The notes: a model not told the origin generated them from the sequence alone. 64,000 bases of DNA from Streptomyces sp. S.PB5 (GCF_030403745.1 NZ_JAQMWP010000012.1:186001-250000), one strand, 5' to 3'; shown: positions 17,201 to 26,462, counted from the stretch's first letter. Program-made: numbers and translations.

Positions 17201-17709
17201 TGCGGTACGCCCTCACGGTGGACCCCGGGGTCCGCGACCTGCGCACGGCCGACCACCTGCTCCGGGAGCTGGCCGCCGAACTCGCCCTCGCCGAGGACGT
17301 GTTCGGCTGCACGCACCTGGTGCGCGGTGACCGCCCGCGCGTCGCGCTCTCCCTCGCCCTGCCGTCCGAGCCGCTCCTGAGCACCGTCCGGGAGCGGCTC
17401 GCGGCCGAGGGCCATGAGGTGTGCGACGGTCTGCCCGACCCGGCAGGCCGGGCGGTCCTCTACCCGGGAGCCGCCGCCGTCACCGCCACGCTGACGGTCG
17501 CGCAAGTGCTGACGCGCTCAGCGATCGACCGCGTGACGGTACTGGGCGCCCCCGGCCCGCCCGCACCCGGCACGTTGCTGGTGACACGCGATCACGTCCG
17601 ACCGCAATGGCGGGACGGCGAACTCGTACTGACGACCATGCCGGCGGCCGGGGGAGTGCTGGTCCCGTTCGAGGTCCCGGAGCCGACCCCGTGCTGCGCG
17701 GACCACTGA
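17200..17709 (+). CDS. Hypothetical protein coupled to the PHP phosphoesterase
   Basis: 169 aa, with its ATG inside the TGATG overlap with the upstream stop. No signal peptide or membrane helix is visible. The sequence is leucine- and alanine-rich (RTADHLLRELAAELALAEDV, LSLALPSEPLLSTVRERLAA) and ends PTPCCADH, a vicinal cysteine pair next to Asp-His. The family is not recognised. Tight coupling suggests a role in maturation, metal supply or regulation of the phosphoesterase (inference). Confidence 0.75.
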   Translation: MRYALTVDPGVRDLRTADHLLRELAAELALAEDVFGCTHLVRGDRPRVALSLALPSEPLLSTVRERLAAEGHEVCDGLPDPAGRAVLYPGAAAVTATLTVAQVLTRSAIDRVTVLGAPGPPAPGTLLVTRDHVRPQWRDGELVLTTMPAAGGVLVPFEVPEPTPCCADH

Positions 17710-17740
17710 CCTGCTGCGTAGGCCCACGCCGCTGTCCTGC

Positions 17741-17776
17741 CCCGCTCCCGCCGTCGCCTGCAGCGGCGGGGGCGGG
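17741..17776. terminator. Bidirectional hairpin terminator between convergent genes
   Basis: Thirteen-base arms CCCGCTCCCGCCG (17741-17753) and CGGCGGGGGCGGG (17764-17776) pair with one T-G wobble across a ten-base loop. It lies between two converging stops (17709 and 17802). Confidence 0.75.
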
Positions 17777-17801
17777 GAGGCCGGGTCCGTTCGCGACTGC
17801 G

Positions 17802-18455
17802 TCAGGGAGTGAAGATCTGCTCCAGGCTGTCGATGGCTCCGTCCGCGCCGAGGTGGTACTTGAAGACCAGGCCGCTGTCGGGGTGTGCATCCAGCCAGTC
17901 CAGGAACTCCTGGACACCGATGTGCTGGTTCTCGGTGCTGGTCACGATGGGGTCGGTGACGGTGATGTACGCCGCCTGGTCCATCGGCAGATAGGTCTCC
18001 TTGCCGACGGTCTCGAACGGGGCGCTGTCGGAATCGGGTGTGCCGCAGCCCCAGTTGCCGTGCCGGAAGATCAGGCTCAGGGAACCGCCTTCGGGTGTGT
18101 AGCGGGAGACGGCGATCTCGTCCGGCGAGACGGGCATCTTGTGATCGCAGCCGTCGTCCTCACCACCGGTGCCGGCAGCGATCGGCGAGCCCGAGGGTGA
18201 TGTGGCGGATGCCGGGGGAGGGGTCGCCTTGGAGGCGGGCGGCGTCGAGACCTTGCCGGCGGGCACGGCTGTGGCGGGCGCGGTCGTCTCGGTGCCGTCC
18301 CCGGCCTTGGCCGGCGGGGCAGTGGCGGCCGTCGCCGCAGGGCCCGCATCCGAGGAGCCGGAGGAACAGGCGGTGAGCGCCAGGACGCCGGCCGCGCATG
18401 CGCTCAGCGCGAGCGTCCGGAGCGCGATCTGTCTGCGGCGACGCGTGACCTTCAT
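17802..18455 (-). CDS. Putative secreted lipoprotein, unknown function
   Basis: 217 aa. The N terminus is basic (KVTRRRRQIALRTLALSACA), followed by a lipobox ALTACSSG. Residues 35-100 are a low-complexity Ala/Thr/Pro linker. The remaining compact domain has a pair of cysteines (DDGCDHKMPVSPDE and HGNWGCGTPDSD) that could form a disulfide, and ends LGADGAIDSLEQIFTP. It should be anchored to the outer face of the membrane. No family was recognised. Confidence 0.8.
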   Translation of the reverse strand: MKVTRRRRQIALRTLALSACAAGVLALTACSSGSSDAGPAATAATAPPAKAGDGTETTAPATAVPAGKVSTPPASKATPPPASATSPSGSPIAAGTGGEDDGCDHKMPVSPDEIAVSRYTPEGGSLSLIFRHGNWGCGTPDSDSAPFETVGKETYLPMDQAAYITVTDPIVTSTENQHIGVQEFLDWLDAHPDSGLVFKYHLGADGAIDSLEQIFTP

Positions 18456-18727
18456 GATGTCCCCCGAGGGTGGTAGCAGCGGCCACCTGTGCGGCCGCGT
18501 GAGCTGGAGGGACCATATTCAGCCACGCCGCGGCGCATTTGATCACCCTGGTGCCGTCTGTTGCGAATCGGTGACCAGCCCCGCGCAATGTCGTGAGACC
18601 GGTTGATGCCAGGAGCGGACGGGGAACCAGCCATGCCGGGCCCGGAAGCCGGCGGCCCTCTTGCAGCACCGCGGAAAACATTGACGGGTGGCGGATGAGG
18701 TCACGGCTCACGGGGTGAGGCCACGGC

Positions 18728-19669
18728 TCACTCGAGGGCGGAGGCACTCTCCTTGCGGCTGGTCGCTGCCCAAGGGCCGAGTGTGAACCTGCCACTGTCC
18801 CGCCGCACTTCCAGGGCCCCCGAGCCACCGAAGTGCGCGGGGACGAGCAACTCCCGTTCGTCAGCCGCCCTTCCCAGAATCCGACGGCGGCTGGTCACCG
18901 CTTGTTCCGGATCCAGGCAGGCGTTGCTGTTGCAGCAGGGATCAAGGATCTGCACCGGGCTGTGCAGCAGATCTCCGACGAAGACGGCCCGGTCGCTGCC
19001 GGATGCGAGCCGCAGTACGGATGAGCCGGGAGTGTGACCGGGTGCGGACTCCAGGGTGAGGTGTTCGTCGATGCGGTGGAGGCCGTCCCACAGCACGGCC
19101 TGTCCGGCCTGGTGGATGGGCGCGATGCTGTCTTCGTAGATCAGGCGGTCGACCTCCCGCGCGCCGTTGCCGAACGCGTTGTGCGGACCGTAGTGGAAGT
19201 CGTCGGCGGCCGGAATGAGGTACTGGGCGTTGGGGAACGCCGGTACCCACTGCCCGTCCACGTCGACGGTGTTCCAGCCGACGTGGTCGACGTGGAGGTG
19301 GGTGTTGACGACGACGTCGACATCCTGCGGGCTGACACCGGCCCTCGCCAGGAGGCCCAGGAAATCGCTGCGGGAGCGGTGGAACGGCCCCATGCCCGGT
19401 CGCTCACGCCCATTACCCGCCCCGGTGTCGACCAGGACGGTCCGGCCCGCGCTGCGCAGCACCCAGCTCTGCAGAGCAAGCACCACCAAGTCGCTGTCCG
19501 GCTCCCAGTGGTCCGGGGCCAGCCAGTCCTCGTTGTCCTTCCACACATCGGCGGCAGCCCCCGGGAACATGCCGGAGGCCGGCAGGAACGGTTCGTGCCA
19601 CTCGACAACCCGGACGACCTCGACGTCCCCCAGCACCATGCTCTGCACACTCGCGTTCTCGTTCATCAC
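18728..19669 (-). CDS. MBL-fold metallo-hydrolase
   Basis: 313 aa. The zinc motif is NTHLHVDHVGWN (HxHxDH); further ligands are in APGHTPGSSVLRL and VPAHFGGSG, and FVGDLL supplies the bridging Asp. The layout (VVLALQSWVLRSAGRTVLVD, then TGAGNGRERPGMGPFH) matches the lactonase-like group of the metallo-beta-lactamase superfamily. No signal peptide is visible, so it is cytoplasmic. The substrate is unknown. The gene diverges from an AraC-family gene about 100 bp away, which probably controls it. Confidence 0.88.
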   Translation of the reverse strand: MMNENASVQSMVLGDVEVVRVVEWHEPFLPASGMFPGAAADVWKDNEDWLAPDHWEPDSDLVVLALQSWVLRSAGRTVLVDTGAGNGRERPGMGPFHRSRSDFLGLLARAGVSPQDVDVVVNTHLHVDHVGWNTVDVDGQWVPAFPNAQYLIPAADDFHYGPHNAFGNGAREVDRLIYEDSIAPIHQAGQAVLWDGLHRIDEHLTLESAPGHTPGSSVLRLASGSDRAVFVGDLLHSPVQILDPCCNSNACLDPEQAVTSRRRILGRAADERELLVPAHFGGSGALEVRRDSGRFTLGPWAATSRKESASALE

Positions 19670-19770
19670 GCGACCGACGTTAAAGAAGGCCGACCGAGCG
19701 CCTCAATATGCATGAAGCTCAAGAAAATACGAATCCGTCTCACCCCTCATACGGCAGATACTCTGCATGG

Positions 19771-20709
19771 ATGGATGTGGTGAGCGATGCGATCTCCGCC
19801 GTGCACCTCGGGCACCCCCAATCCCGCCGGCTGCGGACAAGCGGCAGCTGGTGCGTGCGACTTGACCCGTACGACGGGGCGGGCTTCCATATCGTCCTCA
19901 AGGGCCGCTGCTGGCTGCTGACCGACGGCAGCGCCCCCACACCGCTCGGCCCGGGTGACGCGGTGCTGCTGCCCCATGGCACGGGCCATGTGATCGCCGA
20001 TTCCCCGGTCGATGCGGCGGCCGCGCAGAAGAAGGCGGTGCCGTTCGAGCAATGGCTCAAGGAGACACAGCCGCCAACCCGGCCCGACAGCTACGAGACA
20101 GAGATGCTCTGCGGCAAGTACCGGCTCGACTGCAGCCGCATGCACCCGCTCATGGCAGAGCTGCCTGAAGTCGTCCATCTGCCCAGCCGAGTAGGCGGCC
20201 ACCTCGAACTCCGTGCCGCCATCGATCTGCTCGCCGGTGAACTGGACGAGATGCGACCCGGCTCCTGCGTGGCCCTCCCGAGCCTGCTCGATCTCCTCCT
20301 CGTCTACATGATCCGCGCCTGGATGACCGAGGCCCCCAGCGGAGCTTGGCCCCGCGTACTGGGCGACCCGGTGACAGCCGCAGCCCTGCGGGCACTGCAT
20401 TCGAACCCGGCCGCGCCATGGAGCAACGATCGCCTGGCGGCGGAGGCAGGCGTCTCCCGACCCACCCTGGCGCGCCGGTTCACCACCCTGGTCGGACGCC
20501 CTCCGATGGCGTACCTCACCTGGTGGCGCGTGATCCGCGCCGCCACCCTGCTCCGCGACACCCCGGACACCCTGGCCACCATCGCCGACCGAGTCGGCTA
20601 CGGCAGCCCGTACGCGCTCTCACACGCCTTCCAAAGGGAGTTCGGCATCACACCGGGGCGGTATCGAACGCAGGCCGCGGGACGATCCGGTCTCACCGCA
20701 AGCCCTTGA
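19771..20709 (+). CDS. AraC-family transcriptional regulator with N-terminal cupin
   Basis: 312 aa from ATG 19771 (MDVVSDAISAVHLG), where related proteins normally begin. An in-frame ATG at 19708 would add 21 unusual residues and overlaps the probable divergent promoter. Residues 10-190 form a cupin-type sensor (SGSWCVRLDPYDGAGFHIVL, LGPGDAVLLPHGTGHV). The C-terminal 100 residues hold two helix-turn-helix motifs (NDRLAAEAGVSRPTLARRFT and IADRVGYGSPYALSHAFQRE). It probably regulates the divergent metallo-hydrolase gene. Confidence 0.88.
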   Translation: MDVVSDAISAVHLGHPQSRRLRTSGSWCVRLDPYDGAGFHIVLKGRCWLLTDGSAPTPLGPGDAVLLPHGTGHVIADSPVDAAAAQKKAVPFEQWLKETQPPTRPDSYETEMLCGKYRLDCSRMHPLMAELPEVVHLPSRVGGHLELRAAIDLLAGELDEMRPGSCVALPSLLDLLLVYMIRAWMTEAPSGAWPRVLGDPVTAAALRALHSNPAAPWSNDRLAAEAGVSRPTLARRFTTLVGRPPMAYLTWWRVIRAATLLRDTPDTLATIADRVGYGSPYALSHAFQREFGITPGRYRTQAAGRSGLTASP

Positions 20710-20956
20710 CTGACAACGCCCACACCCAACCAGGAGACTCCATACGGCTTCTGCGGGTGCCGAGGTCGTAGCGCTGACGCGAATGACGATCCGTGGCTCG
20801 CGAGTTGTCGCTGGTTCGGGAGGCGGCCGCATGTTCCGTGCGGGTAGGACGCAACCCCGGTCGTGGCTACCGGTAGTTCGCGATCCGGTGGTAGAGGTCG
20901 ATGCCGTGTCCGGTGGGACCGCGTCGATCAGTGCCTGTCCTGTGGCCGTCCGGCAG

Positions 20957-21790
20957 TCAGCGCGCGATGCTGCGCATCAGCCCCTCAAGGTCCCGTTCAC
21001 CGGCCGGTGTTTGCGCCCCGCTCTGCAGGCCCCCGCTGATCAGGTGTTGAGCGGCCGGCAGACTGACCGTAGAAGCCCAAGCGTCGTTCTCACGGCGGAG
21101 TCCTTCCTTGAAGTCGTCGGCGGGCAGCGCGCTCTTGGCTGCTTCGATGACACCGTCCGGCAGCGCGGCGACGTCACGGGCGATACGGTCGACGTACTCG
21201 TCGAGTTCGTCGGCCGGCAGGGCCCGGTTGATCCAGCCGTAGGACGCTGCGGTCCCGGCATCGAACAGGTCCGCGGTGAGGATCACCTCGAGTGCGCGAT
21301 TGCGGCCCACGCGGTCCCGGAGGTACTGCGTTCCGCCTCCGCCGGGGACGATGCCCATGAGCGCCTCGATCTGACCGAGTCCAGCCGTCTCGATGGCGGC
21401 GAAAGCCATGTCCGCCGCGGCCACGAATTCAGCGCCGCCTCCGCGGGCCTTGCCGGCGAGCTTCACGATGGTCACCTGGGGCTGGTGGCGGATCAGCTCA
21501 CCGATCGCCTGGAACACGTTGACGCCCGCCGGCGCGGATGCGGCGAGTTCCCGGAGGGCGTCCGTCTCTTCCCCGATGTGCATGTCCACGTGAGCGATGA
21601 AGAATTCCGGGTCGGCGCTCGAGAAGACGATCACGCGGACGGATGGATCGTCCTTGAGGCCGGTCAGCACCGTCCGCAGCTCGCGCATCATCGTCGTTCC
21701 GAGAGCGTTCACCGGGGGATTGTCGAGGACGATCCGGGCGACGCCGTGTTCGCTGCTCACGTGCAGGGTCGAGTAGGCATCGTTCGTCAT
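20957..21790 (-). CDS. Enoyl-CoA hydratase/isomerase (crotonase) family protein
   Basis: 277 aa from ATG 21790 with GGAG six bases upstream; an upstream in-frame extension runs into the divergent gene and was rejected. Crotonase features are VARIVLDNPPVNALGTTMM and the CoA-binding/oxyanion region AGKARGGGAEFVAAADMAFA. IEALMGIVPGGGGTQYLRD follows. Both positions usually occupied by catalytic glutamates are Glu here. It should act on an acyl-CoA in the cytoplasm; specificity is not evident. The HxlR regulator gene is divergent, with a palindrome in the 105-bp gap. Confidence 0.87.
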   Translation of the reverse strand: MTNDAYSTLHVSSEHGVARIVLDNPPVNALGTTMMRELRTVLTGLKDDPSVRVIVFSSADPEFFIAHVDMHIGEETDALRELAASAPAGVNVFQAIGELIRHQPQVTIVKLAGKARGGGAEFVAAADMAFAAIETAGLGQIEALMGIVPGGGGTQYLRDRVGRNRALEVILTADLFDAGTAASYGWINRALPADELDEYVDRIARDVAALPDGVIEAAKSALPADDFKEGLRRENDAWASTVSLPAAQHLISGGLQSGAQTPAGERDLEGLMRSIAR

Positions 21791-21818
21791 GAGCTCTCCG
21801 TTGGTTACTGCTGGGCAT

Positions 21819-21841
21819 GTAGGTTTGCGATGCATACCTAC
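21819..21841. promoter_or_regulatory. Probable HxlR-family operator palindrome
   Basis: Imperfect 23-bp palindrome centred on A21830, with arms GTAGGTTTGCG and TGCATACCTAC (nine of eleven positions pair). It lies between the divergent crotonase and HxlR genes. HxlR proteins bind similar palindromes in such gaps. Confidence 0.6.
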
Positions 21842-21895
21842 CGTCGGTGACGGCACGACGATGTTCAAGAAGGCACTTTGGGGACACCAAGGATC

Positions 21896-22288
21896 ATGAA
21901 GAACACCGATCTGCACGGAGTTGACGCCGAACCGCGGCCGGTTTTCCGGGCGGACTGTCCCAGCCGGCCGATCCTCGATCAGATCGCGGACAAGTGGTCG
22001 ATGATGGTGATGGCGTTGCTGGAGCGGCCCACCCGGTTCAATGAGTTGAAGCGAGGTCTGGAGGGCGTCACACAACGCGTCCTCACCCAGACGCTGCGCC
22101 GTCTCGAGCGCAACGGCATGATTCGCCGCACGGTGCTGCCGACCTCACCGGTCGGCGTCGAGTACTCGCTCACGCCTCTGGGCGAGTCCCTGCGCGAGCC
22201 GTTCGGACGGCTCTACGACTGGACCGTGGAGCACAGCGAAGAGATCCGGAGCAGCCAGCGGGCGTACGACACCAGGGCGGACGCTTGA
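21896..22288 (+). CDS. HxlR-family winged-helix transcriptional regulator
   Basis: 130 aa from ATG 21896; a TTG at 21878 is an alternative. The HxlR signature is clear: CPSRPILDQIADKWSMMVMA near the N terminus, RFNELKRGLEGVTQRVLTQT as the recognition region, and VEYSLTPLGESLREPFGRLY in the wing. The cysteine in FRADCPSRP is the redox- or electrophile-sensing position of several family members. It is divergent from the crotonase gene and is its likely repressor or activator. Confidence 0.88.
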   Translation: MKNTDLHGVDAEPRPVFRADCPSRPILDQIADKWSMMVMALLERPTRFNELKRGLEGVTQRVLTQTLRRLERNGMIRRTVLPTSPVGVEYSLTPLGESLREPFGRLYDWTVEHSEEIRSSQRAYDTRADA

Positions 22289-22615
22289 CTGCCTTCTTGT
22301 CGGGGCGGGTTCCGTACGGGCGGCGGCGGGACCGTAGGCAGGCGACGGCGTCAGCGGGCCGGGCAACGGTCATTGCGATGCAGCAGGGCGAGCGCGTCGA
22401 GCGTTCCTCATGCCGAACGCGACAGGAGGACGGCAGCGCCCGGGACAGCGTTCGCGTCGCCTTGCACGGGGCTGGCTCCCTGCCTGCTGGGCGCCACTGG
22501 CCGACCGCTCAGTCACGCTTGGGCTCGGACGGCACGGTGCGGCGCCTGATCGTTGCGCAGGTTTGCAGGCGGCCTTACTCGCAGGCCGCGGTCGCGCCCA
22601 GGCGGTGAACCGTCG
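22289..22615. other. Intergenic region between convergent genes
   Basis: About 330 bp between the HxlR stop and the acyltransferase-fusion stop. Short open frames occur but none has gene-like composition or a recognisable product. No clear terminator was found. Confidence 0.45.
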
Positions 22616-25234
22616 TCACAGCCACCGCACGGCTCGCGCAACCCGGGTGACGACCGCCGCGTAGCCGACGCCGAGTACCAGTGAGGCGAACAGGGCGGTG
22701 AGCGGGAAGTCCTCCTGGAGGTAGGGGTAGACCTGGTAGTGCGTCAGGTAGATGTACAGCGAACTGCTCGCCAGGACGCCCGCCAGCGCGCTGATCGGGC
22801 CGAGGCTGGGCAGGGTCGGCACCCAGATCAGCAGCCCCAGCTCGGCGATGACGAGGGTCGTGCGCAGGGGCTGGTCCTGGAACAGGCCGGGCACGGTGAG
22901 CAGCAGGACCGCCGTCAGCAGGACCCGTTGCCGGACGGTGTCCGCCCGCGCGGCCGCCCACCCCAGTGCGAACAGCCAGAAGACCACTGAGGGGCTCAGC
23001 TGGGGACGAGCGGACGCCAGGCCGAGCAGGTCGTAGCGGCCGACCAGGCTGATGGCCATGAGCGCCAGCGGCACGCCGAACACGTGGCGCCGCTCCAGCC
23101 GGTCCAGCAGCGGTACGGCCATGAGGAGGGCCAGGGCGATCAGGAAGTAGACGAGGGCCTCCACGAACCAGTAGGCCCAGTCGAAGCGGTCGTTCCCCTG
23201 GTCGAGAAGGGTGTTGAGGAGCAGGGCGTTGGCGGGGTCGTAGAAGTCGGTCAGGAGTACCGCGCCGGTGATCCACGCCATGCTCGGCACGGCTATGCGG
23301 GCGATGCTGCGCCACAGGCGTCGTACGCGCTGGCGGCGTGGGGCGTCGGTCAGGAGGAAGCGGGCGAAGTTGTAGCCCGCCACGCCGATGAGGATGTGGG
23401 CGAAGCCCTTGATGTCGAAGATCCGGATGTGTGAGCCGACGATGAGGACGATTCCGACGGCGCGCAGGACGACGCCGGTCTCCAGGGTGCGGCGGGTCCG
23501 CCAGGAGTCGGGGCTGGTCCAGGTGCGCAGTGCCCTGCGGAGCCCGCGCCCCGGCCGCGGCACGGATCCGCCCCGTGCGTCCGGCGTCTGCTGCACGGGC
23601 GCGATCAGGGACCGCAGATCGCGGATGGTTCTCGTGTGCCAGTCGGCGGGCAGGTGGCCCAGCGCCTCCTCCAGGCGCAGGGACATCTCGACGTAGGACA
23701 GCGAGTCGCCGCCCAGGCCGACGAAGCTGCTGTCCTCGGTGACGTCGGCGCGGTCGAGGATCTCCGCGTAGAGCCGGATCAGATCCTCGGTGGGACCGGG
23801 TGCCGGTGCTGTCTCCTCGGCGGGGCGCGTCAGGCGCCGTACGGCTTCGTAGTCGGGCTTGCCCGAGGCCAGGCGGGGCAGTTCGGCCACGGCCCGGACC
23901 CGTAGGGTGCGGGCCGGGAGTCCGTACTCCTGCGCGATCAACCGGCGGATGTGGGATTCCGCGCCTGCTTTTCCGAGCGCGGCCACGGCCAGCGCCTCCT
24001 CGTCCCCCGCGCAGTACGCGGCGACGCCGTGTTCCTCGAGCAGCGTCTCGATGCGCTGCGGGTCGATCCGCAGGCCGAGGATCTTCACGAAGCGGCTGCG
24101 GCGGCCCACGATGTCGTACAGCCCGTCGGGAGCGCGCCGGGCGAGGTCTCCGGTGTGCAGGTCCTCGACGGTCCGGCCGAGGGCGAGGTCGGCAGGGCTC
24201 GCGGCGTAACCGAGCATCACGTTCGGGCCGCTGTAGACGAGTTCGCCGACGTCCGGGTCATGGCCGTCGACCGGTTGCAGCCGGAAGGAGCCGCCGGGTA
24301 TCGGCACGCCGATGGCCTCGGGGCGCGCGGCGGCCAGGTGTGGCGGGAGATAGGCCATCCGGGCCGTGGCCTCGGTCTGCCCGTACATCACGAACAGCTG
24401 CCAGCCGGAGCGGGCACCCAACTCGGCGTACCGGGCGACGCGTTCCGGCGCGAGCCGGCCCCCGGCCTGGGTGACGCGGCGCAGGTGGGGCAGTTCCATC
24501 TGCTCGAACCCGACCCGGTCGAGCAGTTCGAAGGTGTACGGCACGCCGGCCAGCGAGGTGCCGCGGCCGGTGCGGAACTCCTCCCAGAAGGCGGTGTCCG
24601 ACACCGACCGTTCGGTGAGGACGAGACCGGCGCCGCGCAGCAGGTGGCTGTGGATGACGGACAGGCCGTAGCAGTAGTGCATGGGCAGGGTGGTGGCGGC
24701 CCGGTCGGTGTCGTCGATGCCGAGGTAGGCGGCGATGGACTCGGCGTTGGCCTGGAGGTTGTCGTGGGAGAGCCGTACCAGTTTGGGCGAGCCGGTCGAG
24801 CCGGAGGTGCTCAGCAGCAGGGCCAGGTCCGGGTGGAGGGTGTGGGCGCTCGTGGGGTGCCGCTCGTCGAGGGTCCAGGTCCCGTCGGTGTGCGGGTGGG
24901 CCACGACGTCGGGGGCGTACGCCTCGGTCAGCGTGCGGATCGTGCTTTCGCTGTCGCCCGGGACCAGCAGGACGGGGTGGCCGGCGGACAGGGCGGCCAG
25001 GTGCGTGACGAGCGCGTCGATCCGGTTGGCGCCGGCCAGCAGCACCAGCCGCCGTACAGGTCCGAGGCGCTCGGCGGTGACGGCCACGCGGTCGGCCAAC
25101 TCGCGATACGACAGCTGCCCCTGTGCCGTGATGAGAGCGGTGCGGTCACCGTAGGCCGCGAGTTCGCGTGCGAACGGCACGCTCTTCGGCCGCGGGAGCG
25201 GTGGGGCGGGGAGGGGCGGGGAGGAGTGGATCAC
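22616..25234 (-). CDS. Adenylation-carrier protein-membrane acyltransferase fusion, iron-box associated
   Basis: 872 aa from GTG 25234, with AAAGG seven bases upstream. Residues 15-470 are an AMP-forming adenylation domain: phosphate loop LLLSTSGSTGSPKLVRLSHD at about 140, FVMYGQTEAT at 281, LHTGDLARRAPDG at 359, GRRSRFVKILGLRIDP near 377, and the catalytic Lys459 in SGKPDY. Residues 480-545 are a carrier domain with the phosphopantetheine serine Ser511 in LGGDSLS. From 585 onward come about ten membrane helices of an acyltransferase-3-type domain (AVGIVLIVGSHIRIFDIKGF, with the conserved His). The enzyme could activate a carboxylic acid, load it on its own carrier, and pass it to an acceptor at the membrane. 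Substrate and acceptor are unknown. An iron box precedes it. Confidence 0.85.
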   Translation of the reverse strand: MIHSSPPLPAPPLPRPKSVPFARELAAYGDRTALITAQGQLSYRELADRVAVTAERLGPVRRLVLLAGANRIDALVTHLAALSAGHPVLLVPGDSESTIRTLTEAYAPDVVAHPHTDGTWTLDERHPTSAHTLHPDLALLLSTSGSTGSPKLVRLSHDNLQANAESIAAYLGIDDTDRAATTLPMHYCYGLSVIHSHLLRGAGLVLTERSVSDTAFWEEFRTGRGTSLAGVPYTFELLDRVGFEQMELPHLRRVTQAGGRLAPERVARYAELGARSGWQLFVMYGQTEATARMAYLPPHLAAARPEAIGVPIPGGSFRLQPVDGHDPDVGELVYSGPNVMLGYAASPADLALGRTVEDLHTGDLARRAPDGLYDIVGRRSRFVKILGLRIDPQRIETLLEEHGVAAYCAGDEEALAVAALGKAGAESHIRRLIAQEYGLPARTLRVRAVAELPRLASGKPDYEAVRRLTRPAEETAPAPGPTEDLIRLYAEILDRADVTEDSSFVGLGGDSLSYVEMSLRLEEALGHLPADWHTRTIRDLRSLIAPVQQTPDARGGSVPRPGRGLRRALRTWTSPDSWRTRRTLETGVVLRAVGIVLIVGSHIRIFDIKGFAHILIGVAGYNFARFLLTDAPRRQRVRRLWRSIARIAVPSMAWITGAVLLTDFYDPANALLLNTLLDQGNDRFDWAYWFVEALVYFLIALALLMAVPLLDRLERRHVFGVPLALMAISLVGRYDLLGLASARPQLSPSVVFWLFALGWAAARADTVRQRVLLTAVLLLTVPGLFQDQPLRTTLVIAELGLLIWVPTLPSLGPISALAGVLASSSLYIYLTHYQVYPYLQEDFPLTALFASLVLGVGYAAVVTRVARAVRWL

Positions 25235-25281
25235 GGCGTGGCCTTTCTGCGGCCAACGTCCGCTTTAGTAACCCTTGACTA

Positions 25282-25300
25282 TTAGGCTAGGTTTACCTTA
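25282..25300. promoter_or_regulatory. Iron box (DmdR/IdeR-type operator)
   Basis: TTAGGCTAGGTTTACCTTA matches the 19-bp consensus TTAGGTTAGGCTAACCTAA at 15 positions. It lies in the 181-bp gap between the divergent fusion gene and the FbpA-type gene. Iron-dependent repression of both is the natural inference. Confidence 0.85.
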
Positions 25301-25415
25301 TTCATAGCGTGGCCGTAAACAAGCCACAGCAAAGTCACAGCATCGCTTCGCTCATCGCTCTCCACCGACAGGACCGGCGGCATGCAGGCGAGCCCCGCAG
25401 GAAGGCACACACACC

Positions 25416-26462
25416 ATGCGACGCCCCACGGCTCGTCGGATCACCGCCCTGGTCACAGCCGGTCTTCTGCTTCCCGCCCTCGCCGCCTGCGGTTCCGATG
25501 ACAAGGACGGGGAGAGCCGCAGTGGCGACTCCTCCCTCGTCATCTACTCCGGCCGTAACGAGAAGCTCGTCAAGCCACTTCTGGACAAGCTGGAGAAGGC
25601 GGTCGGCACCAAGGTCGAGGTGCGTTACGGCGACAGCGCGGAACTCGCCGCGCAGATCCTGGAGGAGGGCGACCGCACCAAGGCCGGGCTGTTCTTCTCC
25701 CAGGACGCCGGCGCCCTGGGTGCCCTCTCCAAGGAAGGCATGCTGCAGAAGCTCCCGCAGGCGACCCTGGACCAGGTCGACGACTCCTACCGCGGCTCCG
25801 ACGGCGACTGGGTCGGCCTCTCCGGGCGCGTCCGTGTCATCGCCTACAACCCGGACAAGGCCGCTGAAGGCGAGGTCCCGGACAGTGTCTTCGACGTGGT
25901 GAAGCCGGAGTGGAAGGGCAAGGTCGGCTTCGCGCCCACCAACGCCTCCTTCCAGGCGTTCGTCACCGGTATGCGGGTCCTGAAGGGCGACGACGTCACC
26001 CGCAAGTGGCTCGAGGACCTGAAGGCGAACGGCGCCAAGACCTACGCCCACAACCTCGCCACCCTGGACGCCGTCGAGGCCGGCGAGGTCTCCCTCGGAC
26101 TGGTCAACCACTACTACTGGTACGAACGCGTCGCGGAGAAGGGGGAGGACAAGGTCAACGCCAAGCTCAAGTTCCTTCCCGGCAAGGACCCCGGTGCGCT
26201 GATCAACGTCGCGGGCGCCGGCATCCTCAAGGACGGCGGGCAGGGCGCGACGGCGCAGAAGGCGGTGGACTACCTGCTGTCGAAGGAGGCGCAGACCTAC
26301 TTCGCGGGCGAGACGAAGGAATACCCGCTGGCCGCGGGCGTCACCAGCACGGTCGAGGGCCTGCCGCCGTTCGAGTCCCTTCAGTCCCCCGACATCGACC
26401 TCGGCAAGCTGGAATCCCTGCAAGAGACGCTGGCCATGCTCCAGGACGTCGGACTGGTCTAG
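25416..26462 (+). CDS. Fe(III) ABC transporter substrate-binding lipoprotein (FbpA/FutA type)
   Basis: 348 aa from ATG 25416, GGAAGG upstream. A lipoprotein signal ends at LLLPALAACGSDD. The mature domain follows the iron-binding periplasmic protein pattern: LVIYSGRNEKLVKPLLDKLE, RVIAYNPDKAAEGEVPDSVF, FAPTNASFQAFVTGM and GLVNHYYWYERVAEKGED. The paired tyrosines in NHYYWY are in the place of the usual iron ligands. It should capture ferric iron outside the membrane for the permease and ATPase encoded immediately downstream. The iron box at 25282 supports iron-regulated expression. Confidence 0.9.
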   Translation: MRRPTARRITALVTAGLLLPALAACGSDDKDGESRSGDSSLVIYSGRNEKLVKPLLDKLEKAVGTKVEVRYGDSAELAAQILEEGDRTKAGLFFSQDAGALGALSKEGMLQKLPQATLDQVDDSYRGSDGDWVGLSGRVRVIAYNPDKAAEGEVPDSVFDVVKPEWKGKVGFAPTNASFQAFVTGMRVLKGDDVTRKWLEDLKANGAKTYAHNLATLDAVEAGEVSLGLVNHYYWYERVAEKGEDKVNAKLKFLPGKDPGALINVAGAGILKDGGQGATAQKAVDYLLSKEAQTYFAGETKEYPLAAGVTSTVEGLPPFESLQSPDIDLGKLESLQETLAMLQDVGLV

